NCBI RefSeq assembly: GCF_016756535.1
Contig: NZ_AP023247.1
Location: 2,914,501-2,978,500, forward strand
DNA length: 64,000 nucleotides
Reading direction: 5' to 3'
Source of the DNA: Mesorhizobium sp. 131-2-1
GTDB taxonomy: Bacteria; Pseudomonadota; Alphaproteobacteria; Rhizobiales; Rhizobiaceae
The notes beneath the pieces were generated by a model. It did not search any database. It saw nothing but the letters and a program-made list of their open reading frames with translations, and was not told the DNA's origin. Position numbers and translations under genes: made by a program. This document shows, one piece after another, positions 25,623 through 33,353 of this stretch (its first letter is position 1; each line of letters starts with the position of its first letter).

Positions 25623-26237
25623 ATGACCGAAGTCGATCCAAAGGACGAGGAGCGCCACCGCGCCAAGATGGCTAAGCGCAAGGCGGTGCAGGATGCGGAA
25701 GTGGCGGGCAAGACGATCGAGAAGGGGTTGCTGATCGTCAACACCGGACCGGGCAAGGGCAAGACCACCGCCGCCTTCGGGCTGGCGCTGAGGATGCTCG
25801 GCTACGGCAAGCGCGTCGGCGTCGTCCAGTTCATCAAGGGCAAATGGCACACTGGCGAGAAAGACGCCTTTGCCGCCTTTGGCGACCGCGTCGTCTGGCA
25901 TGCGATGGGCGAGGGGTTCACCTGGGAGACCCAGGATCTGAAGCGCGACATCGCCGCCGCCGAGGCCGCCTTGGCCAGGGCGCTCGAACTGATGGCTGAT
26001 CCTTCGATCAGCCTTGTGGTGCTCGACGAGCTCAACATCGCCCTGCGTTACGACTATCTCGATCTTGAAAAGGTGGTTGCGGCGCTGAAAGGTCGTCGCG
26101 AGGGCCTGCATGTGGTGGTCACGGGACGCAACGCCAAGCCGGCGCTGGTCGAGGCGGCCGATCTCGTCACCGAAATGGGGCTGACCAAGCACCATTTCGC
26201 TGCCGGCGTGAAGGCGCAGCAAGGGATAGAATTCTGA
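25623..26237 (+). CDS. cobO: Cob(I)yrinic acid a,c-diamide adenosyltransferase
   Basis: A 204-residue CobO/BtuR-type ATP:corrinoid adenosyltransferase. The inverted P-loop GLLIVNTGPGKGKTTAAFG is at about residues 40-58; VGVVQFIKGKWHTGE and LVVLDELNIALRYDYLD are further signatures. It adds the 5'-deoxyadenosyl ligand to the reduced corrinoid. The start follows the cobP stop directly, so it shares the riboswitch transcript. The N-terminal 38 residues are charged (KDEERHRAKMAKRKA), as usual for this family. Confidence 0.95.
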   Translation: MTEVDPKDEERHRAKMAKRKAVQDAEVAGKTIEKGLLIVNTGPGKGKTTAAFGLALRMLGYGKRVGVVQFIKGKWHTGEKDAFAAFGDRVVWHAMGEGFTWETQDLKRDIAAAEAALARALELMADPSISLVVLDELNIALRYDYLDLEKVVAALKGRREGLHVVVTGRNAKPALVEAADLVTEMGLTKHHFAAGVKAQQGIEF

Positions 26238-26261
26238 CCGCCTACCCTCGGGAGATGTCCG

Positions 26262-26576
26262 TTGGAACAAGCAGTGATTGTCTATCTTCTTCTGACCGGC
26301 GGCCCGTTTGGGACGCAGCAAGAGCGGCAATCGGTTCAGGTCTTAGAGGATCGTTTGGAACAGGTTGTTTCGAATGCTAATGCCGGTGAGTTTGATGGCG
26401 ACGAGTTTGGCGAGGGCGAATGCGTCCTCTACTTATATGGGCCAGACGCTGAGAAGCTCTTTTCTGCGATTGAACCGGTTCTGAAATCGTCGCCAGTGGC
26501 TACTGGTGGTTACGCGATCAAAAGGTTCGGCGATGCTGCAGATTTAAGTGCAAAGGAAGTCCGCGTTGTCTGGTGA
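26262..26576 (+). CDS. Small hypothetical protein, compositionally distinct
   Basis: A 104-residue protein starting at a TTG preceded by GGGAG at 7-nt spacing. I do not recognise the family. It is acidic, with alternating strands and helices (VIVYLLLTGGPFGTQQER, VLEDRLEQVVSNANAGEFDG, CVLYLYGPDAEKLFSAIEPV) suggesting a compact ferredoxin-like alpha/beta fold. No signal or membrane segment. It is visibly AT-richer than flanking cob genes and uses codons such as TTA, ACT, GTT and GAA more freely. It sits 24 bp after cobO and 15 bp from convergent cobD, so it may be read from the cob transcript. A link to cobalamin synthesis is not supported by sequence. Confidence 0.7.
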   Translation: MEQAVIVYLLLTGGPFGTQQERQSVQVLEDRLEQVVSNANAGEFDGDEFGEGECVLYLYGPDAEKLFSAIEPVLKSSPVATGGYAIKRFGDAADLSAKEVRVVW

Positions 26577-26591
26577 GTCAGGCCGCCGCAG

Positions 26592-27584
26592 TCACACCGG
26601 TGAGATCAAAATATCCAGGTAGATCACGATGGCCGACAGGATCGCGAACAGCGCGATCAGCAGCCAGTCGGCAACCTGGTAGAGCTTCAGCGCCTGCCTG
26701 ATGTCGAGGCTTTCCGCCTCGCGCCGGCCGCCTTCGCCCATGAAGGCATCCTCGACGACGACGCCGCCATAGCTGCGCGGGCCGGCCAGCGCGAGGCCCA
26801 AGGCTCCGGCCATGGCCGCCTCCGGCCAGCCGGCGTTGGGCGAACGATGCTTGTTTGCGTCACGTCGCATGGCTTGCCAGGCGTTGCGGGGGTCGGCGCC
26901 TTTGACGAAGAAGGCCGCCAGCACGATCAGCAGTCCGGTCAGCCGCGATGCCGGCAGGTTGATCCAGTCGTCGAAGCGCGCCGCCGCCCAACCGAAAGCC
27001 TCATGGCGCGGCGTGCGGTGGCCGATCATCGAATCAGCGGTGTTGGCGGCCTTGTAGGCGACGCCTCCGGCGAGCCCGCAGACGCCGGTCCAGAAGGCGG
27101 GAGCCACGATGCCATCGGAAAAATTCTCGGCCAGGCTTTCGATGGCGGCGCGGGCGACGCCGGCCTTGTCGAGCTTTTCCGGATCGCGGCCGACGATGCG
27201 CGAGACGGCAATGCGGCCAAGCGTCAATCCGCCGGTGTCGAGCGCGTCGGCCACGGCCTCGACATGCTCGGCGAGGCTCTTTTGCGACAGCAGCGACGAC
27301 GCCAGGATTGCCGTGATGATCAGGCCGGTAGGAAAGGTCTGCCAGAGCAGGAGTTGCACGGCGAAGGCGATGGCCGCCGGTACCAGCACGATGACCAGGA
27401 GGGCCATGACGCCTCGTCGGCGACGCTGAGCGTCGGAATCAGTGGCGCGGTTGAGCGTGCGGTCGAGAAAGGATATCAGCCTGCCAAACCAGGTGACGGG
27501 ATGGCCGATGGCGCTGAACAGCCAGTCCGGGTAACCCAGCGCCCGCTCGATGGCCAATGACAGGAAGGCGATCAGGATTGACAT
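26592..27584 (-). CDS. cobD: Adenosylcobinamide-phosphate synthase
   Basis: A 330-residue CobD/CbiB membrane enzyme that attaches aminopropanol (phosphate) to cobyric acid. It has the N-terminal LAIERALGYPDWLFSAIGHPVTWFGRLI signature, then hydrophobic helices, and the conserved stretches SLAENFSDGIVAPAFWTGV and AANTADSMIGHRTPRHEAFGWAAAR near residues 150-200. Its ATG shares the CATG tetranucleotide with the divergent cobC ATG, so there is no intergenic space. Its promoter must lie inside cobC. This arrangement separates it from the riboswitch transcript. Confidence 0.93.
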   Translation of the reverse strand: MSILIAFLSLAIERALGYPDWLFSAIGHPVTWFGRLISFLDRTLNRATDSDAQRRRRGVMALLVIVLVPAAIAFAVQLLLWQTFPTGLIITAILASSLLSQKSLAEHVEAVADALDTGGLTLGRIAVSRIVGRDPEKLDKAGVARAAIESLAENFSDGIVAPAFWTGVCGLAGGVAYKAANTADSMIGHRTPRHEAFGWAAARFDDWINLPASRLTGLLIVLAAFFVKGADPRNAWQAMRRDANKHRSPNAGWPEAAMAGALGLALAGPRSYGGVVVEDAFMGEGGRREAESLDIRQALKLYQVADWLLIALFAILSAIVIYLDILISPV

Positions 27585-28638
27585 GAAGCTTCTTGATGGA
27601 GCGATTGCAGCGGTGGATCATGGCGGCAGCCTCGGCCGGGCGAGCGCGCTCTTCCCTCACGCGCCACGGCCTTTCGTCGATCTCTCGACGGGTATCAATC
27701 CGCACTCCTATCCGCTTTTCGAACTGCCCGCCACCACCCTGTCGCGATTGCCGGAAGCAGCGCGTCTGGGCGAGCTTCGCGCGGTCGCGGCAACCGCCTA
27801 TGGCGCGCCGTCGCCGGCGCAAGTGGCGGCCGCCCCCGGCACGCAGATCCTGCTGCCGCGCGTCGCCTCGCTGGTGAGGCCCGGCATGGCGCTGGTGCTC
27901 GGCCCGACCTATGCCGAGCACAGCCGAGCCGCTGCCATCGCCGGCCATGTCGCGACCGAGGTCGACGATGTCGAGGCGCTTGCCGAGGCGGATCTCGCCG
28001 TGGTCGTCAATCCCAACAATCCGGACGGTCGCGTCGTCGAGCGTGAAAGGCTGCTTCGGCTTGCAGCGCAGCTTCGCGCCAAAGGCGGCCTGCTGGTCGT
28101 CGACGAGGCGTTCATGGATGTCGGGCCAGATGCGGAAAGCCTGGCCGGCGATGTCGGGCAGGGCGGCATCGTCGTGCTGCGCTCCTTCGGCAAGTTCTTC
28201 GGCCTTGCCGGCCTCAGGCTCGGCTTTGCGCTAGCCGACACGCTGACGGTCCAGCGGCTGGAGACGCAATTCGGGCCCTGGGCGGTGGCAGGCCCGGCGC
28301 TCGAATACGGCATCCGCGCGCTTGGCGACATCACCTGGCAGGCCGCCATGCGGCAGCGGCTGGCTCAGGATGCGGCGCGGCTCGACGGGCTGTTCGCCCG
28401 CTTCGGCACTGCCGTGGCCGGCGGCACCACGCTGTTCCGCCATCTTTCCTTGCCCGGGGCGGCCGACCTGTTTTCGGCGCTGGGCCAGCGTGGCGTCCTG
28501 CTTCGGCATTTCGCCGACCGGCCACACGTCCTGCGCGCCGGCCTGCCCGGCGAGGAGGCGGATTGGCAGCGGCTCGAAGCGGCGCTTGCCGATTGGGCTT
28601 CATTGCGCAACGATCAGGCAGAGGAACCAAATCCATGA
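27583..28638 (+). CDS. cobC: CobC-type aminotransferase/threonine-phosphate decarboxylase-like
   Basis: A 351-residue fold-type I PLP enzyme of the histidinol-phosphate aminotransferase group. The start at 27583 follows AGGA; an ATG at 27550 would overlap cobD. The N-terminus FVDLSTGINPHSYPL is a CobC/CobD hallmark; VVNPNNPDGRVV binds PLP and the Schiff-base Lys is in LRSFGKFFGLAGLRLGF near residue 205. In alphaproteobacterial pathways CobC acts with CobD in aminopropanol attachment, probably providing (R)-1-amino-2-propanol phosphate from threonine phosphate. It overlaps the downstream phosphatase-like gene by four bases. Confidence 0.9.
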   Translation: MKLLDGAIAAVDHGGSLGRASALFPHAPRPFVDLSTGINPHSYPLFELPATTLSRLPEAARLGELRAVAATAYGAPSPAQVAAAPGTQILLPRVASLVRPGMALVLGPTYAEHSRAAAIAGHVATEVDDVEALAEADLAVVVNPNNPDGRVVERERLLRLAAQLRAKGGLLVVDEAFMDVGPDAESLAGDVGQGGIVVLRSFGKFFGLAGLRLGFALADTLTVQRLETQFGPWAVAGPALEYGIRALGDITWQAAMRQRLAQDAARLDGLFARFGTAVAGGTTLFRHLSLPGAADLFSALGQRGVLLRHFADRPHVLRAGLPGEEADWQRLEAALADWASLRNDQAEEPNP

Positions 28639-29144
28639 TCCATGTCTGTTCGCTGTCGAAAGTCGAGGAGACCGTGGCGAGAACCGGCGCCGAGCGCTTG
28701 CTGTCGCTGCTTGCCGCCGGCACTGAAGTGGCGCGCCCGGCCTCGATCGCGGCGGAAAACCACCTGCATCTGGTCATGCACGACATCGCCGTCGCCCAGG
28801 AAGGCATGACCATGCCGGGCGAGGAGCATGTGCGTGCCCTGCTCGATTTCGGCTATCGCTGGGACCGGGCGAAGCCGCTGGTCGTGCATTGCTATGCCGG
28901 CATCAGCCGTTCCACAGCCTCGGCCTATATCATCGCGGCGGCACTCGCGCCGAAGCGCGACGAGGCGGAACTGGCACAGACGCTGCGGGCGCTGTCGCCG
29001 TCCGCAACCCCCAATCCGCGGCTGATCGCCGTCGCTGATGCACTCCTTGGCCGCGAAGGCCGCATGATCGCCGCGATCGAGGCGATCGGGCGCGGCGCCG
29101 ATGCTTTTGAGGGCACGCCCTTCGAACTCAATATCGAGGCCTGA
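28635..29144 (+). CDS. Tyrosine-phosphatase-fold protein linked to cob genes
   Basis: A 169-residue protein with the Cys-phosphatase loop VHCYAGISRSTASAY: C86 and R92 form the HCx5R active site. A candidate general-acid Asp is in HLVMHDIA near residue 50. The size and loop match small dual-specificity/cyclin-dependent-like phosphatases. It starts within the cobC stop (ATGA overlap) after GAGGAA, so it is translated with cobC. The coupling suggests action on a phosphorylated intermediate of nucleotide-loop assembly, such as threonine phosphate or alpha-ribazole phosphate, rather than on proteins; this is inference. An upstream start at 28563 lies inside cobC and is rejected. Confidence 0.82.
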   Translation: MIHVCSLSKVEETVARTGAERLLSLLAAGTEVARPASIAAENHLHLVMHDIAVAQEGMTMPGEEHVRALLDFGYRWDRAKPLVVHCYAGISRSTASAYIIAAALAPKRDEAELAQTLRALSPSATPNPRLIAVADALLGREGRMIAAIEAIGRGADAFEGTPFELNIEA

Positions 29145-29151
29145 ACCCGGG

Positions 29152-29955
29152 TTACGACAGCCAGTCCGCGAGCTTCGCCTTCCGGACATCCTTAACCAGG
29201 CTGATGAAGCCGTCGGCCTGATGCTCGGCGGTCAGCCGGCCCTTCTCGGCCGTGGCGATCGAGGCATCGCCTACGACGCCGTTCGGATTGAGGTCGCTGG
29301 CGATCCAGGCGAAGGCATGGGTTCCGGTGTGGCGCAGCAGCGCGAATTCCTTCTCGGCGCGGCCGACATTGCTGATAAAATTCTCGGCCTTGCCCATGTC
29401 GACGAGGTCGGGCCGGAAATGCAGCATCAGCGAGGTCTCGACGTCGCCGCCATGGATGCCGTGACGATCCTCCAGCTCGGTGTACATGCCGGCCGGACGG
29501 CCGAAGCGCTGCCAGCTCGTCTTGACCGCCAGCATTTTTGCGCGCACGCGCAGTTCGCGCGTGATGATGCCCATGATCTCCTCGTTGCCGCCATGCGAGT
29601 TGACGACGATCAGTTTTCTCACCCCGGCGCGGGCGATCGAGAGGCCAAGCTCGGTCCAGGCGTCGACCAAGGTCGTCGCCGGCAGAGTGAGCGTGCCCGC
29701 AGCATGCAAATGCTCGTTCGACTTGCCCACCGCCTGCACCGGTAGGATGCGGATGTCGAGATCGTCGGGCAGACGGGCGATGACGGTTTCCAGCATCCCG
29801 TTCATGATCGACGTATCGGTCGACACCGGCAAATGCGGCCCGTGCTGCTCGATCGCCGCCACCGGCAGCACGGCGATCGTCGCTTCCTGATCGATCGTGG
29901 CGTATTCGGTGGTCCGGTAATCGCCCCACCACACGCGTCTTTTCGCAACGGTCAT
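29152..29955 (-). CDS. Creatininase-family amidohydrolase
   Basis: A 267-residue creatininase-superfamily enzyme; the ATG at 29955 follows AGAGG, while a TTG at 29970 adds five residues. Metal ligands are visible: VLPVAAIEQHGPHLPVSTDT (Glu and His near residue 37) and the SHGGNEEI segment near residue 118, plus a Glu in GIHGGDVETSLML near residue 170. Members open cyclic amides such as creatinine or act on formamide-bearing intermediates of flavin-type cofactors. It ends 7 bp from the convergent phosphatase-like gene and lies 56 bp downstream of RidA on the same strand. Its neighbours suggest a catabolic role in the adjacent uptake/hydrolase cluster. Confidence 0.85.
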   Translation of the reverse strand: MTVAKRRVWWGDYRTTEYATIDQEATIAVLPVAAIEQHGPHLPVSTDTSIMNGMLETVIARLPDDLDIRILPVQAVGKSNEHLHAAGTLTLPATTLVDAWTELGLSIARAGVRKLIVVNSHGGNEEIMGIITRELRVRAKMLAVKTSWQRFGRPAGMYTELEDRHGIHGGDVETSLMLHFRPDLVDMGKAENFISNVGRAEKEFALLRHTGTHAFAWIASDLNPNGVVGDASIATAEKGRLTAEHQADGFISLVKDVRKAKLADWLS

Positions 29956-30011
29956 GACATGCCTCTTCAAATCGTCGAGCCAGACCTAGCGCGGCTGGCA
30001 TCGCCTGTCGA

Positions 30012-30395
30012 TCATCCGGCGGCGATCACCTCGACCTCGACCTTGAATTCCGGCCGGGCGAAGCCGGAGACGATCATCAGTGTCGAGGCGGGCGCCGGGC
30101 TGGCGAACAGCCGGTCGCGCACATCCATATAAGGCCTCAGGAAGGCGCGGTCGGTGACATAGGTGTTGATGCGCACGATATCGGCAAGGCCAAGCCCGGC
30201 CTCGCCGAGAATCGCCGCAATGTTCTTGAAACAGAGTTCGGCCTGCGCCCCGGCATCTTCCGGGATCTGGTCGTCCGCGGTCATGGCGACCTGGCCCGAA
30301 CACAACACCAGCCGCTTGCCGGCGGGCACTTCGACGCCGTGGCTGTAGCGGGCGAAGGGCGGCTTGATCGACTTCGGCGTGAGGAATCGGAACAT
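30012..30395 (-). CDS. RidA/YjgF-family protein
   Basis: A 127-residue member of the Rid family, which hydrolyse reactive enamine/imine intermediates to ketones and ammonia. Family features are LCSGQVAMTADDQIPEDAGA, QAELCFKNIAAILGEAGLGL and VRINTYVTDRAFLRPYMDVR. The usual C-terminal catalytic Arg context is altered: the end reads GFARPEFKVEVEVIAA. It may thus be a variant subgroup with other specificity. It is transcribed with the creatininase-like gene and is divergent from the NMT1-type importer, so it probably serves that pathway. Confidence 0.85.
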   Translation of the reverse strand: MFRFLTPKSIKPPFARYSHGVEVPAGKRLVLCSGQVAMTADDQIPEDAGAQAELCFKNIAAILGEAGLGLADIVRINTYVTDRAFLRPYMDVRDRLFASPAPASTLMIVSGFARPEFKVEVEVIAAG

Positions 30396-30476
30396 CGCAA
30401 TCTCCTGTCTGTGTCTAGAGGTAAGGCCTGATCGAAGACGCCTTCAAGATGGCTGTGCCCATTGCCCTTGCGATTA

Positions 30477-30490
30477 TGGACAGGCGTCCA
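30477..30490. promoter_or_regulatory. Inverted repeat in the ridA / importer divergent promoter
   Basis: TGGAC-AGGC-GTCCA is a 5-bp-arm inverted repeat, 82 bp before the RidA start and 160 bp before the binding-protein start. It is followed by an A-rich run (AAAAAATA). The shape would suit a GntR-type or similar dimeric regulator, but none is encoded next to it. The remaining 30396-30650 interval shows no riboswitch signature. Confidence 0.35.
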
Positions 30491-30650
30491 AAAAATAGGC
30501 ACGATGCTCCCGTACAGCATGACCCGTCCGCTCCTCGCAGCGACTGTCGCACAAGCAGGCGGCCCGGGCGGTGGCATGTGTCTTGCTTCTTGAACCAATG
30601 GTGTCGAACCCGGTGCGCAGCGTGCCGGAGCAAATTTGAGGGTGATGTTT

Positions 30651-31655
30651 ATGGTCGGAAAACGGAAGATTTTGGCGGGCGCTCTTGTGCTGCTTGCAGC
30701 GGGTACGTTGGGTGCGGCGGCGAACGAGAAAGTCACCTTCGGCACCAATTGGCTGGCCGAACCGGAGCATGGCGGCTACTACCAGGCGGTCGCTGACGGC
30801 ACCTACGCCGCCTGCGGGCTTGACGTGACCATCATGCAGGGCGGCCCGCAGGTCAGCGGCCGGCCGATGCTGCTGGCCGGCAAGATCGATTTCTACATGG
30901 GCGGCAACCTGCTTTCGGCCTTCGATGCCGTGCAGCAGGGCATCCCGATGCGCGTCGTCGCCGCGGACTTCCAGAAGGACCCGCAGGTCATCATGTCCCA
31001 GCCGGGGCAGGGGCTGGACAAGTGGGAAGACCTGAAAAACGCCGACCAGTACATTCTCGGCGACGAGGGCGCGCAGACCTTCTTCCAGTGGATGGTCACC
31101 GAGCTCGGCTTCGATGCCGCCAAGCGCGTGCCCTACACGTTCAACCCGGCGCCCTTCATCGCCAACAAGAAGTCGATCCAGCAGGGCTACGTCACCTCGG
31201 AGCCGTTCGCGGTGCAGAAGGCGGGCGGCTTCGTGCCGAACCAGTTCCTGCTCGCCGACTATGGCTGGGACACCTATGCGACAACGGTCGAGGTCATGCA
31301 GGACACGATCGACAAGCGGCCGGAGGTGGTTCAGTGCTTCGTCGATGGCTCGGCCAAGGGCTGGTACAACTACCTCTACGGCGACAACAAGGCCGCCAAC
31401 GACATGATCAAGAAGGACAATCCGGATATGACGGATGAGCAGATCGCCTTCTCGATCGAACAGCTGAAGAAGTTCGGCGTGGTCGATTCCGGCGACACCG
31501 AGAAGCTGGGCATCGGCGCCATGACGGAAGCGCGCATCCAGAGCTTCTACGACAAGATGGTCAAGGCCAAGGTCGCGCAGCCGGGCATCGATATCAAGAA
31601 GGCCTATACGCTCGCCTTCATCAACAAGGGCATCGGGCTGGACCTGAAGAAGTAA
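30651..31655 (+). CDS. NMT1/THI5-like ABC transporter substrate-binding protein
   Basis: A 334-residue periplasmic binding protein. The ATG at 30651 follows GAGGG at 7-nt spacing; earlier starts at 30636 or 30645 are possible. A Sec signal (MVGKRKILAGALVLLAAGTLGAAA) precedes the mature KVTFGTNWLAEPEHGGYYQA, the typical opening of NMT1/SsuA/ThiY proteins. It heads an importer operon with an ATPase 2 bp downstream and a permease overlapping that. Proteins of this type bind pyrimidines (HMP, formylaminopyrimidine), sulfonates or nitrate. The pyrimidine-type ligand is favoured here only by the linked deaminase-like hydrolase. Confidence 0.88.
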   Translation: MVGKRKILAGALVLLAAGTLGAAANEKVTFGTNWLAEPEHGGYYQAVADGTYAACGLDVTIMQGGPQVSGRPMLLAGKIDFYMGGNLLSAFDAVQQGIPMRVVAADFQKDPQVIMSQPGQGLDKWEDLKNADQYILGDEGAQTFFQWMVTELGFDAAKRVPYTFNPAPFIANKKSIQQGYVTSEPFAVQKAGGFVPNQFLLADYGWDTYATTVEVMQDTIDKRPEVVQCFVDGSAKGWYNYLYGDNKAANDMIKKDNPDMTDEQIAFSIEQLKKFGVVDSGDTEKLGIGAMTEARIQSFYDKMVKAKVAQPGIDIKKAYTLAFINKGIGLDLKK

Positions 31656-31657
31656 TC

Positions 31658-32482
31658 GTGAAGCTGGAGAAAGTGGCGCAGGCGCCGGCAATGGCATCGG
31701 GTGAAGGCCCGATGCTGTTGGCGCTGCGCGATGTCGGCAAGGTCTTTTCCAACGGCGTCACGGCGCTGAGCGACGTCGACCTGACCATCCGGGAAGGCGA
31801 TTTCCTCAGCCTGCTCGGCCCGTCGGGCTGCGGCAAGTCGACGGCGCTCAGGCTGATCGCCGGCCTGTCGACGCCGACCTCGGGACTGCTCGACTGGCGC
31901 GGCAATATCGACCGGTCGAACATCGGCTTCGTCTTCCAGGAGCCAACGCTGCTGCCCTGGGCCAGTGTCTTCGATAATGTCTGGCTGCCGCTCAGGCTGA
32001 AGGGTGTGTCGCGCGCCAAGGCGGAGCCTGCTGTGATGGATATGCTGGCGCGCGTCCACCTCACCGGTTTCGAGAACGCCGTGCCGCGCGAGCTTTCCGG
32101 CGGCATGAAGATGCGCGTCTCGATCGCGCGCGCCATGGTGACCAAGCCGCGCATCCTGTTGATGGACGAACCGTTCGCTGCGCTGGACGAGATCACCCGC
32201 TTCAAGCTCAACAACGACCTCCTGGAGCTGTGGCAGGACGAACGCTTCACCGTCGTCTTCGTCACCCACAGCGTCTTCGAGAGCGTGTTCCTGTCGAGCC
32301 GCGTCGTCGTCATGGCGGCACGGCCGGGCCGCGTCTTTGGCGAGCTGGCCGTCGACGCGCCCTATCCGCGCGATGAGGCGTTCCGCACCTCGCCCGATTA
32401 TGCCGCGCTCTGCCGCCAGGCGTCCGACGTTCTGGTCAACGCCATCAACTCAACCGCCGGACCGCACCATGACGGCCATTGA
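31658..32482 (+). CDS. ABC transporter ATP-binding protein (SsuB/TauB/ThiZ type)
   Basis: A 274-residue ATPase starting at a GTG. Walker A LLGPSGCGKSTALR is near residue 54, the Q-loop FQEPTLLPWASV near 97, the signature ELSGGMKMRVSIARA near 145, Walker B RILLMDEPFAALDEITR near 165 and the switch His in FVTHSVFESVF. The FQEPTLLPW and PFAALDEITR forms are characteristic of nitrate/sulfonate/taurine/pyrimidine importers. It overlaps the permease gene by 14 bp, a sign of tight coupling. There is a non-conserved N-terminal extension of about 18 residues. Confidence 0.92.
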   Translation: MKLEKVAQAPAMASGEGPMLLALRDVGKVFSNGVTALSDVDLTIREGDFLSLLGPSGCGKSTALRLIAGLSTPTSGLLDWRGNIDRSNIGFVFQEPTLLPWASVFDNVWLPLRLKGVSRAKAEPAVMDMLARVHLTGFENAVPRELSGGMKMRVSIARAMVTKPRILLMDEPFAALDEITRFKLNNDLLELWQDERFTVVFVTHSVFESVFLSSRVVVMAARPGRVFGELAVDAPYPRDEAFRTSPDYAALCRQASDVLVNAINSTAGPHHDGH

Positions 32483-33320
32483 AGACAGTGCATTGAAGCT
32501 CGATCCGGAAGAGGCGCGCCGCGTCCGCCAGGAGCGGCTGGAGCGGATCGGCAAATGGGTGCTGCCGCTGACGATCATGATCCTGGCGATCTGGCTGTGG
32601 GACCGCATCTGCGTCTGGAACGAGATACCGCAATACATCCTGCCGCGACCGGGCGTGGTGCTGCAGACGCTGCATGACGATGCCGGCCTTTTGTTCTCCT
32701 CGCTGCTGGTGACGCTCAGGATCACCTTCCTCAGCCTGCTCCTTGCCGTCATCGGCGGCGTCGGATTGGCGGTGCTTTTCGCGCAGTCGAAATGGGTGGA
32801 GATGTCGTTCTTCCCCTTTGCCATCGTGCTGCAGGTGACGCCGATCGTCGCCATCTTCCCGCTGATCAACATCTACATCAACAACCAGACGACGAAGCTT
32901 CTGCTGTGCGCCTGGATCGTCGCCTTCTTCCCGATCCTCTCCAACACCACGCTTGGGCTGAACTCCGTCGACCGCAACCTGCGCGACCTGTTCAAGCTCA
33001 ACGGCGCGACCCGCTGGCAACAGTTGCGCTATCTGCGCCTGCCGGCGGCCATGCCCTATTTCCTCGGCGGCCTGAAGATCGCCGGCGGCCTATCGCTGAT
33101 CGGCGCGGTGGTGGCCGAATTCGTCGCCGGGGCGCAGGGCCAGTCGTCGGGGCTCGCCTCGCGCATCATCGAGGCCGGCTACCGGCTCAACGCGCCGCGC
33201 CTGTTCGCGGCGCTGATCCTGATCTCGCTGACCGGCATCCTGATCTTCCTGGTGCTGTCGTTGGTGTCGCATCTGATCCTGCGCCGCTGGCACGAGAGCG
33301 CGCTCAAGCAGGAGCGGTAG
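32469..33320 (+). CDS. ABC transporter permease (SsuC/TauC type)
   Basis: A 283-residue inner-membrane permease. A cytosolic N-terminal segment of about 35 residues precedes six predicted helices, and the coupling loop is LNSVDRNLRDLFKLNGATRW near residue 170. The start at 32469 lies inside the ATPase gene. It completes the three-part importer. The 33 bp to the next gene, a hydrolase with its own AGGAGA site, suggest that uptake and first catabolic step share one transcript. Confidence 0.9.
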   Translation: MTAIEDSALKLDPEEARRVRQERLERIGKWVLPLTIMILAIWLWDRICVWNEIPQYILPRPGVVLQTLHDDAGLLFSSLLVTLRITFLSLLLAVIGGVGLAVLFAQSKWVEMSFFPFAIVLQVTPIVAIFPLINIYINNQTTKLLLCAWIVAFFPILSNTTLGLNSVDRNLRDLFKLNGATRWQQLRYLRLPAAMPYFLGGLKIAGGLSLIGAVVAEFVAGAQGQSSGLASRIIEAGYRLNAPRLFAALILISLTGILIFLVLSLVSHLILRRWHESALKQER

Positions 33321-33353
33321 GGTGGTTGGTCTCGTCTCCCAGGAGAGCAGCAG

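Noticed and set aside
30396-30650. TPP or other riboswitch upstream of the NMT1-type importer
   Set aside because: The conserved thi-box elements are not found; only a short inverted repeat is visible.
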